64,000 bases of DNA from CALLCD01 sp039817885 (GTDB lineage: Bacteria; Pseudomonadota; Alphaproteobacteria; Caulobacterales; Hyphomonadaceae): positions 1-64,000 of the forward strand of contig JBCBUY010000001.1 in the NCBI GenBank assembly GCA_039817885.1. Direction: 5' to 3'. The notes below the pieces were generated by a model that saw nothing but the letters and a program-made list of their open reading frames with translations, was not told where the DNA came from and did not search any database. Both the position numbers and the translations under genes were made by a program. Below, one piece after another: positions 17,092 to 25,563 of the stretch. How positions within the stretch are numbered: position 1 is the first letter of the stretch; each line of letters begins with the position of its first letter.

Positions 17092-18842
17092 GCCCGGAAC
17101 AACTTAGTCTTGCCGCTGCGACGGTATTTGGAGCAAGTCTGATCCTCGCCGCCCTCGTGCGGGCTCTGGACGCAAGCCTGCCCGACCGGTTCATCCGCGA
17201 GCGTCACGACCTCGCATTGGCGACCCTCTTGCTGATCCCCGTCGTGTTCGCGCTGACATTCCTGCCTGGACAAGGGATCGACACGGCATCTGCACCGCGA
17301 CAGATCATAACCCCTGAGACAGCCTCCGCCACCGCGCCCTGGCTGAACGAGGTGGAGACGCGCAGCGTGACCACACTCCAACGGGAGCCAGCAACCGCAT
17401 TGTCCATCCCGTGGACATTGCTAGCCCTGTCGATTTGGGCCATTGGCACGCTCGCCAGCCTTGCTGTGCTTGCAACACGGCTCGTCCGCCTTGATCAGCT
17501 TCGCAAATCAGCTCGCCCAATAGACCGCCCCCATGGCTTACGCTTGTCGCGGCCAATTGAGATTCGCGAGCATGACGACATTGGATCGCCGATGTTGGTT
17601 GGCTATGTCCGGCCCCAAATCATTGTGCCCACGGGGTTCGCATTTGGGACAACAGCGCGCCCCGTTCTTGAACACGAGGTCGCGCATGCCGCGCGGGGTG
17701 ACAGTTGGATAACGCTCAGCTTACACCTGCTCAGCGCTGCTTTCTGGTGGAACCTGCCCCAAATGCTGATCACGCCCCTATACTATAAAGCTCGCGAAAG
17801 CCTGTGCGATACGCGCGCCGCCATTATTACCGGCGAGCCGGAGACATTGGCTCAGGCACTTGTCGACACCGCTGTCGAAGCCAGCGCACGCAGATCACCG
17901 GAACTTGCCGCGGCCGCCCATGGAATGGATTTGAAAGCGCGAGTCCGACGCCTCATGTCACCATCCGGCGCAATCGAACGGTCGCCTGTGGCGACGATGG
18001 CGTTTATTCTGCCGGTCATGGTCACATCCGCCGTCCTCGCGACCCCCGCTCTCGGTACGGCGCAACCAGAAAATACCGATCGCTCTGCAAGTGAATGGGT
18101 GAGCAATTGGACAGGCAACCGGGACAATGACGACGACACGCTCTATGGGGCTGCGGTCAGAGGTGATCTCGATGACATTGAAGCGCGGATCGGAGCGGGC
18201 GCGGATCCGAGCAAAGCCCTGAATGGGGATGGCACACCTTTGATGGGTGCCATTCGCGGTGAACATGACGACGTTTTTGCTGCCCTTCTTGCTATGGGCG
18301 TGGATGTAAATCGGACCTCGGACGGCGACGGTTCTGCTCTGATCGTTGCAGCCAAGCAGGGGCGCGCAGACTATGTCGAAGCCCTTCTGAGCGCAGGAGC
18401 TGATCCTGATCTTGGCGTCGACGGCGATGGCGCGGCGCTGATTTCCGCCGCCATGAGAGGACACATCGAACTGATTGACCTACTCGTCGCTGCCGGAGCG
18501 GATCCGAACTTGGCTGTGCCCGGCGATGGCAACGCCTTGATCGGCGCTGCGCTGCACGGGGAGATGGTGGCCGCCCAGCGTCTGCTAGATGCCGGAGCTA
18601 ATCCGAACGGCTATGTTTATCGGGATGAGACACCGCTGATCGCGGCCGCACAACAGGGCGAACTTGAAATGGCCAAACTTCTGGTCGCAGCTGGTGCCGA
18701 TGTTTCACTCACCGTGAAGACACCGCATCGCGACCCCGGTGGGCCCTACCGCTCGCCCTTGAGCGAAGCGGAACGTAACGGCCATGATGATGTCGCCCGT
18801 TGGCTGAAGGAGATGGGGGCCGAGCACCGGCCAGAAGACTAG
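17088..18842 (+). CDS. BlaR1-like M56 peptidase fused to ankyrin repeats
   Basis: A 584-residue fusion. Residues 1-330 are a BlaR1/MecR1-type M56 zinc peptidase: membrane segments at about 5-27, 40-61, 105-132 and 300-320, the HEVAH zinc motif at 196-200, and the downstream Glu of ARESLCD near 237. After the last membrane segment, where BlaR1 carries its periplasmic penicillin sensor, there are instead about six ankyrin repeats (residues 350-575). They repeat GDGxxLIxAAxxG...LLxAGADPN every 32 residues or so. An Ala-Leu-Gly-Thr-Ala run at the end of the last membrane segment resembles a signal-peptidase site. By BlaR1 topology the repeats should be periplasmic, so they may be the sensor. It overlaps the repressor gene by ATGA. 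Confidence 0.85.
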   Translation: MSPEQLSLAAATVFGASLILAALVRALDASLPDRFIRERHDLALATLLLIPVVFALTFLPGQGIDTASAPRQIITPETASATAPWLNEVETRSVTTLQREPATALSIPWTLLALSIWAIGTLASLAVLATRLVRLDQLRKSARPIDRPHGLRLSRPIEIREHDDIGSPMLVGYVRPQIIVPTGFAFGTTARPVLEHEVAHAARGDSWITLSLHLLSAAFWWNLPQMLITPLYYKARESLCDTRAAIITGEPETLAQALVDTAVEASARRSPELAAAAHGMDLKARVRRLMSPSGAIERSPVATMAFILPVMVTSAVLATPALGTAQPENTDRSASEWVSNWTGNRDNDDDTLYGAAVRGDLDDIEARIGAGADPSKALNGDGTPLMGAIRGEHDDVFAALLAMGVDVNRTSDGDGSALIVAAKQGRADYVEALLSAGADPDLGVDGDGAALISAAMRGHIELIDLLVAAGADPNLAVPGDGNALIGAALHGEMVAAQRLLDAGANPNGYVYRDETPLIAAAQQGELEMAKLLVAAGADVSLTVKTPHRDPGGPYRSPLSEAERNGHDDVARWLKEMGAEHRPED

Positions 18843-18929
18843 GCCCGCCACATCCAGACATGCCGTCGCGAAGCCAACAGGCTTCGGGGCGGCAATCCTG
18901 TTTTAACCCCCCTGCGTCACATTGCGGGC

Positions 18930-19829
18930 ATGGATGTCCTCCCCTCCTTCCTGGCGCATCTTCGGGATGAGCGTCGCATGGCCGCCAAAACGGTCGAAGC
19001 CTATGGCAGCGACCTTGCGGGCTTTCTGGGATTTGTCGCCGGCCATACCGGGCAAGACGCCACAGCCAAGACCTTGAGCCATTTGGGCGCAAGGGATGTG
19101 CGTGCGTTCCTCGCATCACGTCGCAGGGACGGGTTGGCAGACGCGTCCATTGCCCGGCTACTGTCCGCCATCAAAGCGCTGTATCGCTGGCTTGATCGCG
19201 CCCATGGACTGCCGAACGCCGAAATCGACTATCTACGGGGCCCGAAGCGCTCGGCCCGCCTACCGCGCCCGGTCTCAGTCGAAGCAGCAAAAGACATGAT
19301 CGAAACCGCAGAAGATGATCCAGACAAAGCCCCCTGGGTCGGTGCGCGGGATGCGGCGATCCTGTCTCTCTTATACGGAGCGGGTCTCCGAATATCGGAA
19401 GCGCTTGGCCTGACGGGCGCGGCCCTGCCCCTCGGCGACCAACTCCGGATCATAGGCAAAGGCGGAAAAGTTCGGATATTGCCGATTATCCCCGCCGTCC
19501 AAGACGCCGTCGCTGAGTATCACCGGCTATGCCCTTATGAGCTGAAATCGAAAGACGCGCTGTTTCGAGGGGTCAAAGGCGGACCGCTCAACCCCCGCCT
19601 CGTTCAGGGCCTTGTCCAGAATCTACGGGGCCAACTCGGCCTGCCGGACACGGCAACCCCTCATGCTCTGCGCCACTCTTTTGCAACCCACCTGCTGACC
19701 AACGGCGCAGACCTTCGGGCGATACAGACACTGCTCGGTCACACCTCGCTATCGACCACACAGATCTATACCGGCGTAGATGCCGCTCGACTGAAAGACG
19801 TCCACGCCGCAGCGCACCCTCGGGGATGA
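18930..19829 (+). CDS. xerC: tyrosine recombinase XerC
   Basis: Site-specific recombinase that resolves chromosome dimers at dif together with XerD. The 299-residue protein has an N-terminal SAM-like DNA-binding domain (residues 1-90) and a catalytic domain. The full R-K-HxxR-H-Y set is present: Arg in GLRISE, Lys in GKGGK, HALR, His in LLGHTSLSTTQ and the nucleophile Tyr in QIYT. Length fits chromosomal XerC rather than a phage integrase. No attachment site or mobile gene flanks it. It converges on the ATPase gene with two bases between the stops. Confidence 0.92.
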   Translation: MDVLPSFLAHLRDERRMAAKTVEAYGSDLAGFLGFVAGHTGQDATAKTLSHLGARDVRAFLASRRRDGLADASIARLLSAIKALYRWLDRAHGLPNAEIDYLRGPKRSARLPRPVSVEAAKDMIETAEDDPDKAPWVGARDAAILSLLYGAGLRISEALGLTGAALPLGDQLRIIGKGGKVRILPIIPAVQDAVAEYHRLCPYELKSKDALFRGVKGGPLNPRLVQGLVQNLRGQLGLPDTATPHALRHSFATHLLTNGADLRAIQTLLGHTSLSTTQIYTGVDAARLKDVHAAAHPRG

Positions 19830-19831
19830 GA

Positions 19832-20983
19832 CTATCGCTTCGGCCACAACCAAGTCGGCGTTTCGCTGGTCTCGGCAAAGGTCTCACCTGTCTCTTTGTA
19901 AAGCTCGATTAGCTCAGCGTCGCAGCCCATGAGACTCGTGACCAAGCCGTGATTATGGGACACAACGATGATCTGGCTGTCCTGGGAGGCACGGGCGATC
20001 AGTCCCGCCAGGGCTGGCATCAAAGAGTTATGAAGGCTCGCTTCCGGTTCGTTGAGCACGATCAGCGGTGGAGGGCGTGGGGTCAGTAACGCTGTCGCAA
20101 GCAGAATGAACCGCAACGTCCCGTCGGAAAGTTCAGCCGCACCAAGGGGCCGGAGCATACCCGTTTGCCGCATTTGAAGCTGAAAAAGACCGCCCTCCGA
20201 TGAGACGCCAAGACTTGAACCGGGAAATGCGTCGTCGATGGCTGTTTCCAGGGCATGTGAGTCCCCGATCTCAAATATCGTCTGAACAGCCGCGGCAACA
20301 TCCTCACCGCCTGGAGACATGGATACAGTCCGTGTACCGATCTGCGGACGACGCGCCGGAGCATCTTGGTCGGTACGGATCTGGTCATAGAACCGCCAGG
20401 CGGACAGCCGACGGCGCAAATGTCCGAGCTCCCACGGCGCATCGGGCCCGGAAACATGGCGCACCATGGAGTCATAGGGTGCAAAACTGGTTTCGAGCTG
20501 CACCATCTCATGGGCGCTGTTTTTCGCTTGAATGCCAGGGCCTCGCCTGTCGGCGATGATCTTCGATGGGGTTGGCTTGTCCCCGTGCCAGATCAACTCG
20601 CGCTTGATTTCAGGATCTCCCGAGAACAAGGACCGGCCATTCGTTGGAAGCCCAAGCTCTATACTGTAGGAGAGATCATCATCCTGAAATCCGAGTTGGA
20701 GCGCGATAGGCCCTTTTCGCACTGTACCTTGAACCGGCACATCACCAGCCCGCATCCCGCGCGAGATCTTCTCCGGTCCGGCCCAGCGAGCACGCTCAAA
20801 CCCGCCCTCCATTGCAAGCGAGCGAATGGCGCGGTCGTCGGCAATATCTGCTAGCAGTCGCAGGGAGCGGTAGATGCTGGACTTTCCAGTGCCATTCCCG
20901 CCCGTGACCACGGTGAGCTGGCCAAGGGGCAATACGATCTTCCGTAGAGACCGATAGCCCGCAATGGCGACCTTCGTGATCAT
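19832..20983 (-). CDS. RecF/OLD-like AAA ATPase
   Basis: A 383-residue ABC-type ATPase of the AAA_15/AAA_21 group. Walker A is GGNGTGKSSIYR near residue 28, a signature-like ELSDGTLRF lies near 285, Walker B is PLIVLNEPEASLH near 305 and a switch His is in VVSHNHGL. No coiled-coil arm of SMC length and no TOPRIM domain are seen, so it is shorter than OLD nucleases. Such orphan ATPases occur in DNA repair and defence contexts, but nothing next to it indicates a defence operon. Its start is 14 bases from the stop of the upstream esterase gene. Confidence 0.8.
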   Translation of the reverse strand: MITKVAIAGYRSLRKIVLPLGQLTVVTGGNGTGKSSIYRSLRLLADIADDRAIRSLAMEGGFERARWAGPEKISRGMRAGDVPVQGTVRKGPIALQLGFQDDDLSYSIELGLPTNGRSLFSGDPEIKRELIWHGDKPTPSKIIADRRGPGIQAKNSAHEMVQLETSFAPYDSMVRHVSGPDAPWELGHLRRRLSAWRFYDQIRTDQDAPARRPQIGTRTVSMSPGGEDVAAAVQTIFEIGDSHALETAIDDAFPGSSLGVSSEGGLFQLQMRQTGMLRPLGAAELSDGTLRFILLATALLTPRPPPLIVLNEPEASLHNSLMPALAGLIARASQDSQIIVVSHNHGLVTSLMGCDAELIELYKETGETFAETSETPTWLWPKR

Positions 20984-20997
20984 CGACGGATACGGGC

Positions 20998-21903
20998 TTA
21001 TGCCTTCCAGTGCTGGTCAGACCAGGCCGCCATGCGCTCCATGGCACGGTGAGCGTCGGACAACATCGGATGGAAGAAGTGGAAGACGTGGATCATGCCC
21101 GGCCAGATTTCCAGGGTGACATCGACTTTCGCCGCGCCGGCCCGTTCGGCAAGTGTTGTGGAGTCCGACAGGAGGGCCTCTTCTGAACCAACCTGGATCA
21201 GCGTCGGCGGCAGGCCAGAGAGATCGGCATGGATCGGCGAGGCAATCGGGTCTGCTGCATCGCCTCCATTCAGATAGGTGGCGGCCATTTCACTGAGGCC
21301 TTCCTGGGTGATCATCGGGTCGCGGCCCTCCATGATGGAGAAGGCCCAGCCATCGCAGGCCATATTCACCCAGGGGGAAATTGGTAAGAGCGCAGCGGGC
21401 ATAGCGAGGCCGGCCTCTCTTATCTTCAAGGCTGTGGCCATGGTGAGACCACCGCCAGCGCTGTCTCCGGAAATCAAAATATTTGCTGGATCCAGCCCGG
21501 ACTCCAGCAGGGCTCTATACGATGCGAGGCCATCTGTCGGGGCGGCCGGATAAGGTGCCTCGGGTGCAAGGCGATAATCCATGGAGTAGGCCGTGGCTTT
21601 CAGCTTAGTTGCGATTTCAGAGACCATGGAGCGGTGACTGAGTGGTGAGCCAATCAGATAGCCACCGCCGTGAAAATACAGAAGTGTGCGATCAGAAACT
21701 GTTTCCGCGGGCGTGATCTTAAGGCCTGGTACGCCGCCTAGCTCGACCTCCTCCGATGTCGCGCCATCGGCCATCGGCGTCGCCTGCCCCGCTGCGGCAT
21801 AGCCGTCGCGCATCGTCTCAATCGATGGGTCATCACCGAAAGCCTCATTCATCTGCGCCAGCATTGCCAGCACCATATCCATTTCTGTCTGCGAATCTGC
21901 CAT
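20998..21903 (-). CDS. alpha/beta hydrolase, HSL-type esterase
   Basis: A 301-residue cytosolic carboxylesterase of the hormone-sensitive-lipase family. The oxyanion motif HGGGYLIG is near residue 78, the nucleophile Ser is in GDSAGGG near 146, and the acid and His are supplied by the C-terminal SEEALLSD and GMIHVFHFF segments. The cap is the N-terminal 50 residues. GGAG lies 8 bases before the ATG. Substrates are probably short-chain esters. Neighbouring genes on the same strand (ATPase, GNAT) give no pathway clue. Confidence 0.88.
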   Translation of the reverse strand: MADSQTEMDMVLAMLAQMNEAFGDDPSIETMRDGYAAAGQATPMADGATSEEVELGGVPGLKITPAETVSDRTLLYFHGGGYLIGSPLSHRSMVSEIATKLKATAYSMDYRLAPEAPYPAAPTDGLASYRALLESGLDPANILISGDSAGGGLTMATALKIREAGLAMPAALLPISPWVNMACDGWAFSIMEGRDPMITQEGLSEMAATYLNGGDAADPIASPIHADLSGLPPTLIQVGSEEALLSDSTTLAERAGAAKVDVTLEIWPGMIHVFHFFHPMLSDAHRAMERMAAWSDQHWKA

Positions 21904-21980
21904 TGGCCCAGCTCCCTTATGTGATCTTTCGCTTCGACTTTAGCGATTACAGCCTGACCGTCCACCGACAAGGGAGCCGT

Positions 21981-22442
21981 TTACGGGCTGATCATTCTGA
22001 CTTGCCGGTAACCGCGCCCCGTCATCCGGGCGGGCTCGGCAATGCGCCATCCCAGCGACTCATAGGCGGCGCGCCCACCGCTATTGCCTTCGTCAACATC
22101 GAGCACCAGAGGTTGCCCCGAGGCCTCACGCGCCAGGGCAAGAAACGCAGATCCAATGCCGCACAAGCGCCAATCAAGATCGACAAAGAGATGCGAAACA
22201 TATCCCGTCGACAGATCCGCCACCATAAAGCCGACGACCCCGGCTTGTGCCTCAGAGGCAATAAGAACATCTGAGTTCACAGCAGATTGGAACAGATGCG
22301 CCCGTTCCTTCGCAAAGGATTCCCGCCAGGGAAATTCTGCAAGGCAGGTCTCAAACACGCCCAGCGCTTGCCCGACATCGCCCTGCATAAGCGGTCGGAT
22401 AACCCAGCCCGCATTTGGATGATGGGCGTAAACCGTTTCCAT
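21981..22442 (-). CDS. GNAT-family N-acetyltransferase
   Basis: A 153-residue protein with the GNAT acetyl-CoA fold: VVGFMVADL strand, then YVSHLFVDLDWRLCGIGSAFLALA, where the RxxGIG loop binds the pyrophosphate of acetyl-CoA. The C-terminal NSGGRAAYESLGWRI follows. The acceptor substrate is unknown. GGGAG is placed 6 bases before the ATG. It lies downstream of lpdA on the same strand with a 36-base gap. Confidence 0.85.
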   Translation of the reverse strand: METVYAHHPNAGWVIRPLMQGDVGQALGVFETCLAEFPWRESFAKERAHLFQSAVNSDVLIASEAQAGVVGFMVADLSTGYVSHLFVDLDWRLCGIGSAFLALAREASGQPLVLDVDEGNSGGRAAYESLGWRIAEPARMTGRGYRQVRMISP

Positions 22443-22478
22443 TTGGCACTCCCTGTTCGAGCGCTGGAGTCTCGCAGA

Positions 22479-23882
22479 CTACATCTGCATCGTCCAGCCC
22501 TCGACACCCATGGCCGCCTGACGAATCGCCTCAGACATGGTCGGGTGAGCATGACAGGTGCGGGCAATATCCTCAGACGCCGCACCGAACTCCATGGCAA
22601 CGCAGATCTCGCCGATCATTTCACCGACACCAACGCCCATCATATGGGCCCCAAGAATGCGGTCTGTCGCGGCGTCTGCGAGGATCTTCACAAACCCGTC
22701 GGTCTCGTGATTCGTCCGCGCCCGGGAGTTTGCCATAAAGGGAAACTTGCCGGCCTTATAGGCGATGCCCGCGTCTTTCAGCTGATCCTCGGTTTTGCCC
22801 ACCCAGGCAATTTCTGGATTTGTATAAACGACGGACGGAACGAGATCATAATCGACGTGCCCAGCCTTGCCAGCGATCAGCTCCGCAACGGCAGCGCCAT
22901 CATCTTCAGCCTTGTGCGCAAGCATGGGTCCATCAATACAGTCGCCAATCGCCCAAACACCTGGGGCAACCTTAAAGTGTTCTGGGGTCTGAACGACGCC
23001 GCGTCGATCAACCGTGCCTCCAATCGACTCAAGGCCTAACCCGTCCGTATACGGTCGGCGCCCGACCGATACGATGACAATATCGGCGTCTAATGTTTCG
23101 GCGGCACCACCTTTTGCAGGCTCCATGGTCAGTCTCAAACTCGATGCCTGTTTCTCTACGCCAGTTACCTTTTGGCCAAGCCGAAAATCGAGGCCCTGCT
23201 TCTTGAAGAGACGTTGCGCTTGTTTGGCGATCTCCGCATCGGCTCCCGGCAGGATGCGATCAAGATATTCAACAACGGTGACCTCTGACCCGAGGCGCGA
23301 CCAAACAGACCCCATTTCCAACCCAATGACGCCGGCACCGATAAGTATCAATTTCTTGGGCAGTGATTTGAGGGACAAAGCCCCGGTATTGGTGACAACG
23401 CGCTCTTCATCAATCTCAATTCCCGGAAGCGGCGTTGGCTCAGACCCCGTCGCGATAACAATGTTCTTCGCGGCAAGCTGTGTTGTGGCACCGTCAGCAC
23501 CGACAACCTCAACCGCGCCCGGACCTGTGATCCGGCCCTTACCATTGTAGACCGTGACTTTGTTCTTCTTCATCAGAAAGGCAACGCCATCGGTGAGACC
23601 CTTCACGGCGTCGGCCTTCTGGTTCATCATCGCATCAAGATCGAGTTCGAGCTTGCCGGTTTTAATGCCCATACCGGCGAAATCCGTCTTCGCAGCCGCA
23701 TAAAACTCAGAGGCGTGAAGCAGGGCTTTCGACGGAATACACCCGACATTGAGGCAAGTGCCGCCAAGCGTCTCCCGCATTTCGATAATCGCGGTGTTCA
23801 AGCCCAGCTGTCCACAGCGGATCGCGCAATTGTAGCCGCCGGGTCCAGCGCCAATGATGACGACGTCATAAGTCTCTGACAT
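22479..23882 (-). CDS. lpdA: dihydrolipoyl dehydrogenase (E3)
   Basis: FAD-dependent E3 subunit that reoxidises dihydrolipoamide for 2-oxoacid dehydrogenase complexes and the glycine cleavage system. The 467-residue protein shows the FAD Rossmann motif GAGPGGYNCAIR, the redox disulfide GGTCLNVGCIPSK, the NAD motif LIGAGVIGLEMGSVW and the C-terminal HAHPTMSE with the catalytic His-Glu pair. The genes for E1 and E2 are not in the window, so it may serve several complexes. Confidence 0.97.
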   Translation of the reverse strand: MSETYDVVIIGAGPGGYNCAIRCGQLGLNTAIIEMRETLGGTCLNVGCIPSKALLHASEFYAAAKTDFAGMGIKTGKLELDLDAMMNQKADAVKGLTDGVAFLMKKNKVTVYNGKGRITGPGAVEVVGADGATTQLAAKNIVIATGSEPTPLPGIEIDEERVVTNTGALSLKSLPKKLILIGAGVIGLEMGSVWSRLGSEVTVVEYLDRILPGADAEIAKQAQRLFKKQGLDFRLGQKVTGVEKQASSLRLTMEPAKGGAAETLDADIVIVSVGRRPYTDGLGLESIGGTVDRRGVVQTPEHFKVAPGVWAIGDCIDGPMLAHKAEDDGAAVAELIAGKAGHVDYDLVPSVVYTNPEIAWVGKTEDQLKDAGIAYKAGKFPFMANSRARTNHETDGFVKILADAATDRILGAHMMGVGVGEMIGEICVAMEFGAASEDIARTCHAHPTMSEAIRQAAMGVEGWTMQM

Positions 23883-23968
23883 GGGAAAATTGCCTGTCTT
23901 TCTAGGTCTTTGAAAATCGGCGCGAGCCTATAGCGTCGACAGGCGAAATCAACGGGCTGTCGTAGAAT

Positions 23969-24340
23969 TTATCGGTTCGCAGCAATGTGTCCGCGCGCAG
24001 CGATCATGCCCATCCACAAAGCGGATATGCCAAACAGCAATATGGCGTCATCCTGCCAAAGCGACACATCAGCCGCCGAAACCAGAAGATAAACCAACAG
24101 CGCCATAACCAATGAGGCAAGACCGCCGATCCATGACCCAAGCCTTAGATTGAACAAGCCGACAAGGCCGGTGAGAAACACAAAGCCCGCAATAACACAG
24201 CGCGCGACAAACTCCGGCGTAAACGTATCCGCCGTGCTGAACCCTCGCGCCGTCGAGGCAGAAATATAGGCGTTTGCATTCCACAGCAGCCAAACCCCAA
24301 GCAGTCCAAACGCTACAGCGCACAGTCGACCTTGAATCAT
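23969..24340 (-). CDS. small four-helix membrane protein
   Basis: A 123-residue hydrophobic protein with four predicted membrane segments, at about residues 5-25, 45-65, 70-90 and 97-115. It has no recognisable family motif and few charged residues. It lies between lpdA and another membrane protein on the same strand. Function is unknown. Confidence 0.6.
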   Translation of the reverse strand: MIQGRLCAVAFGLLGVWLLWNANAYISASTARGFSTADTFTPEFVARCVIAGFVFLTGLVGLFNLRLGSWIGGLASLVMALLVYLLVSAADVSLWQDDAILLFGISALWMGMIAARGHIAANR

Positions 24341-24397
24341 ATCATTCGCCCCTAGGATCGTTTCGCCTGTCTCAGTTCAAGCGTTCGATCAAAAAAT

Positions 24398-25024
24398 CTA
24401 GAGCCGCGCGGCGGCCCGTGCAAGCTGCCGGCGACCATGGGCCGCAAAACTCGCCCTCTGCCGGGCAATAGCTGCTGGAACAGGTCGGCGGCGCACCACG
24501 CTTTTCGTTGCGGGTTCAGTATCAGCATGAGCCGCAACGCTTGCCACCGCTGGCACCCGCACAATCGCCGTATCCAAGATCAGTGGGGCTTCGGGCTCAG
24601 GCGCACGCCACCGCAACTGCCATATCATCAACAGAATGAGCACGGTAACAGCCGCAGCCCCCATCATCACCGTCTCGAACAGACTAGGGTGCCCCCACCA
24701 GCCCGGTTGGAAATCAAAAATCAGAAATGGCGGAAATCCCAGCGTAACGCCAAACAGAAAGGCTAGAATAGACCCCCTGCCGCGGCGTTGAAGTTGCGTC
24801 GATGAGGCATAGAAGCAAATGGCAGACAGAAAATACGGCGTTCCATAGACAAGGCCAATTTCGCGCCAGCTGATCGCCGTATGAATTTCGGTGATCGGAT
24901 TGCCCGTATACGCAAATGCCGCCCCTATCATGAGAAGCGATGGCCAGCGCAAGGCAGCCAAAGCCACGAAGGCGAAGCCAATAGCGTAGATGGCAATCAA
25001 GAAGGCTACACTCTGCCGGTACAT
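24398..25024 (-). CDS. multi-pass membrane protein with basic C-terminal tail
   Basis: A 208-residue protein. About five membrane segments occupy residues 1-140 (at roughly 5-25, 27-45, 58-75, 85-103 and 115-136). The C-terminal 65 residues are hydrophilic and rich in Ala and Arg (RRRPVPAAIARQR). No family is recognised. It is divergent from the second BlaI-type gene, so a shared regulatory region is possible, though its start lies 121 bases from the strong palindrome. Confidence 0.6.
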   Translation of the reverse strand: MYRQSVAFLIAIYAIGFAFVALAALRWPSLLMIGAAFAYTGNPITEIHTAISWREIGLVYGTPYFLSAICFYASSTQLQRRGRGSILAFLFGVTLGFPPFLIFDFQPGWWGHPSLFETVMMGAAAVTVLILLMIWQLRWRAPEPEAPLILDTAIVRVPAVASVAAHADTEPATKSVVRRRPVPAAIARQRASFAAHGRRQLARAAARL

Positions 25025-25144
25025 TCAGCGAGATTACGCTGTTTACCTTTATGCGCCGTGAAACGGCTCTTCAGGATTTGTTGTAAATTGCGCCGACATG
25101 ACCTGACCGGAGGCTGGCTCCCCTGTGATATGACTCTTGACGAA

Positions 25145-25168
25145 GATACGCTACATTTGTAGCGTATC
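25145..25168. promoter_or_regulatory. BlaI-type operator, perfect palindrome
   Basis: GATACGCTACA-TT-TGTAGCGTATC: two perfect 11-base arms around a two-base centre. The TACA-N2-TGTA core is the consensus of BlaI/MecI/CopY operators. It ends 17 bases before the ATG of the BlaI-type gene, so bound repressor would block transcription or initiation of this cassette. Confidence 0.8.
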
Positions 25169-25185
25169 AATTACGGAGGCCGCTC

Positions 25186-25563
25186 ATGACAGACCCAACT
25201 GCTACAGAACTTGAAATCCTAAAACACCTCTGGAGCCATGGAGATCAAAGCGCGCGGGAGGTGCACGAAGGCGTCGGCCCAAAGTTCGGCTGGAAACCCT
25301 CAACAACGCGCACGCTGATTGCGCGCATGGAAGCCAAGGGCTGGCTGATCCGCAAAGATATGCACGGACTGGCGATCTATGAGGCAAATCTGGATCGTGT
25401 GGAGACGCTCGGCGGCATCGTCCGAACACTTGCGCGAAAGGTGCTCAATATGGATGGGCCGCTTCCCGCCTCTTTGTTCGCCGACAGTCCGCATTTGAGC
25501 GACGGTGAGCTCGATGCCCTCGACGCCATTATCAACGCCGCAGAGGAGAGAAAACAGAAATGA
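25186..25563 (+). CDS. BlaI/MecI/CopY-family repressor, copy 2
   Basis: A 125-residue winged-helix repressor with the family block ATELEILKHLWSHGDQSAREVHEGV, KPSTTRTLIARMEAKGWL and the wing segment HGLAIYEANL. It is clearly a paralogue of the gene at 16696, but the sequences differ throughout. GGAGG precedes the ATG by 7 bases. A perfect 24-base palindrome sits just upstream, which makes autorepression very likely. The stop overlaps the start of the M56-M23 gene by ATGA. Confidence 0.9.
   Translation: MTDPTATELEILKHLWSHGDQSAREVHEGVGPKFGWKPSTTRTLIARMEAKGWLIRKDMHGLAIYEANLDRVETLGGIVRTLARKVLNMDGPLPASLFADSPHLSDGELDALDAIINAAEERKQK

Noticed and set aside
19830..20990. RecF/OLD-like ATPase next to xerC as a defence island
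   Set aside because: No nuclease, toxin or mobile-element gene accompanies it; xerC looks like the chromosomal recombinase and the two genes merely converge.
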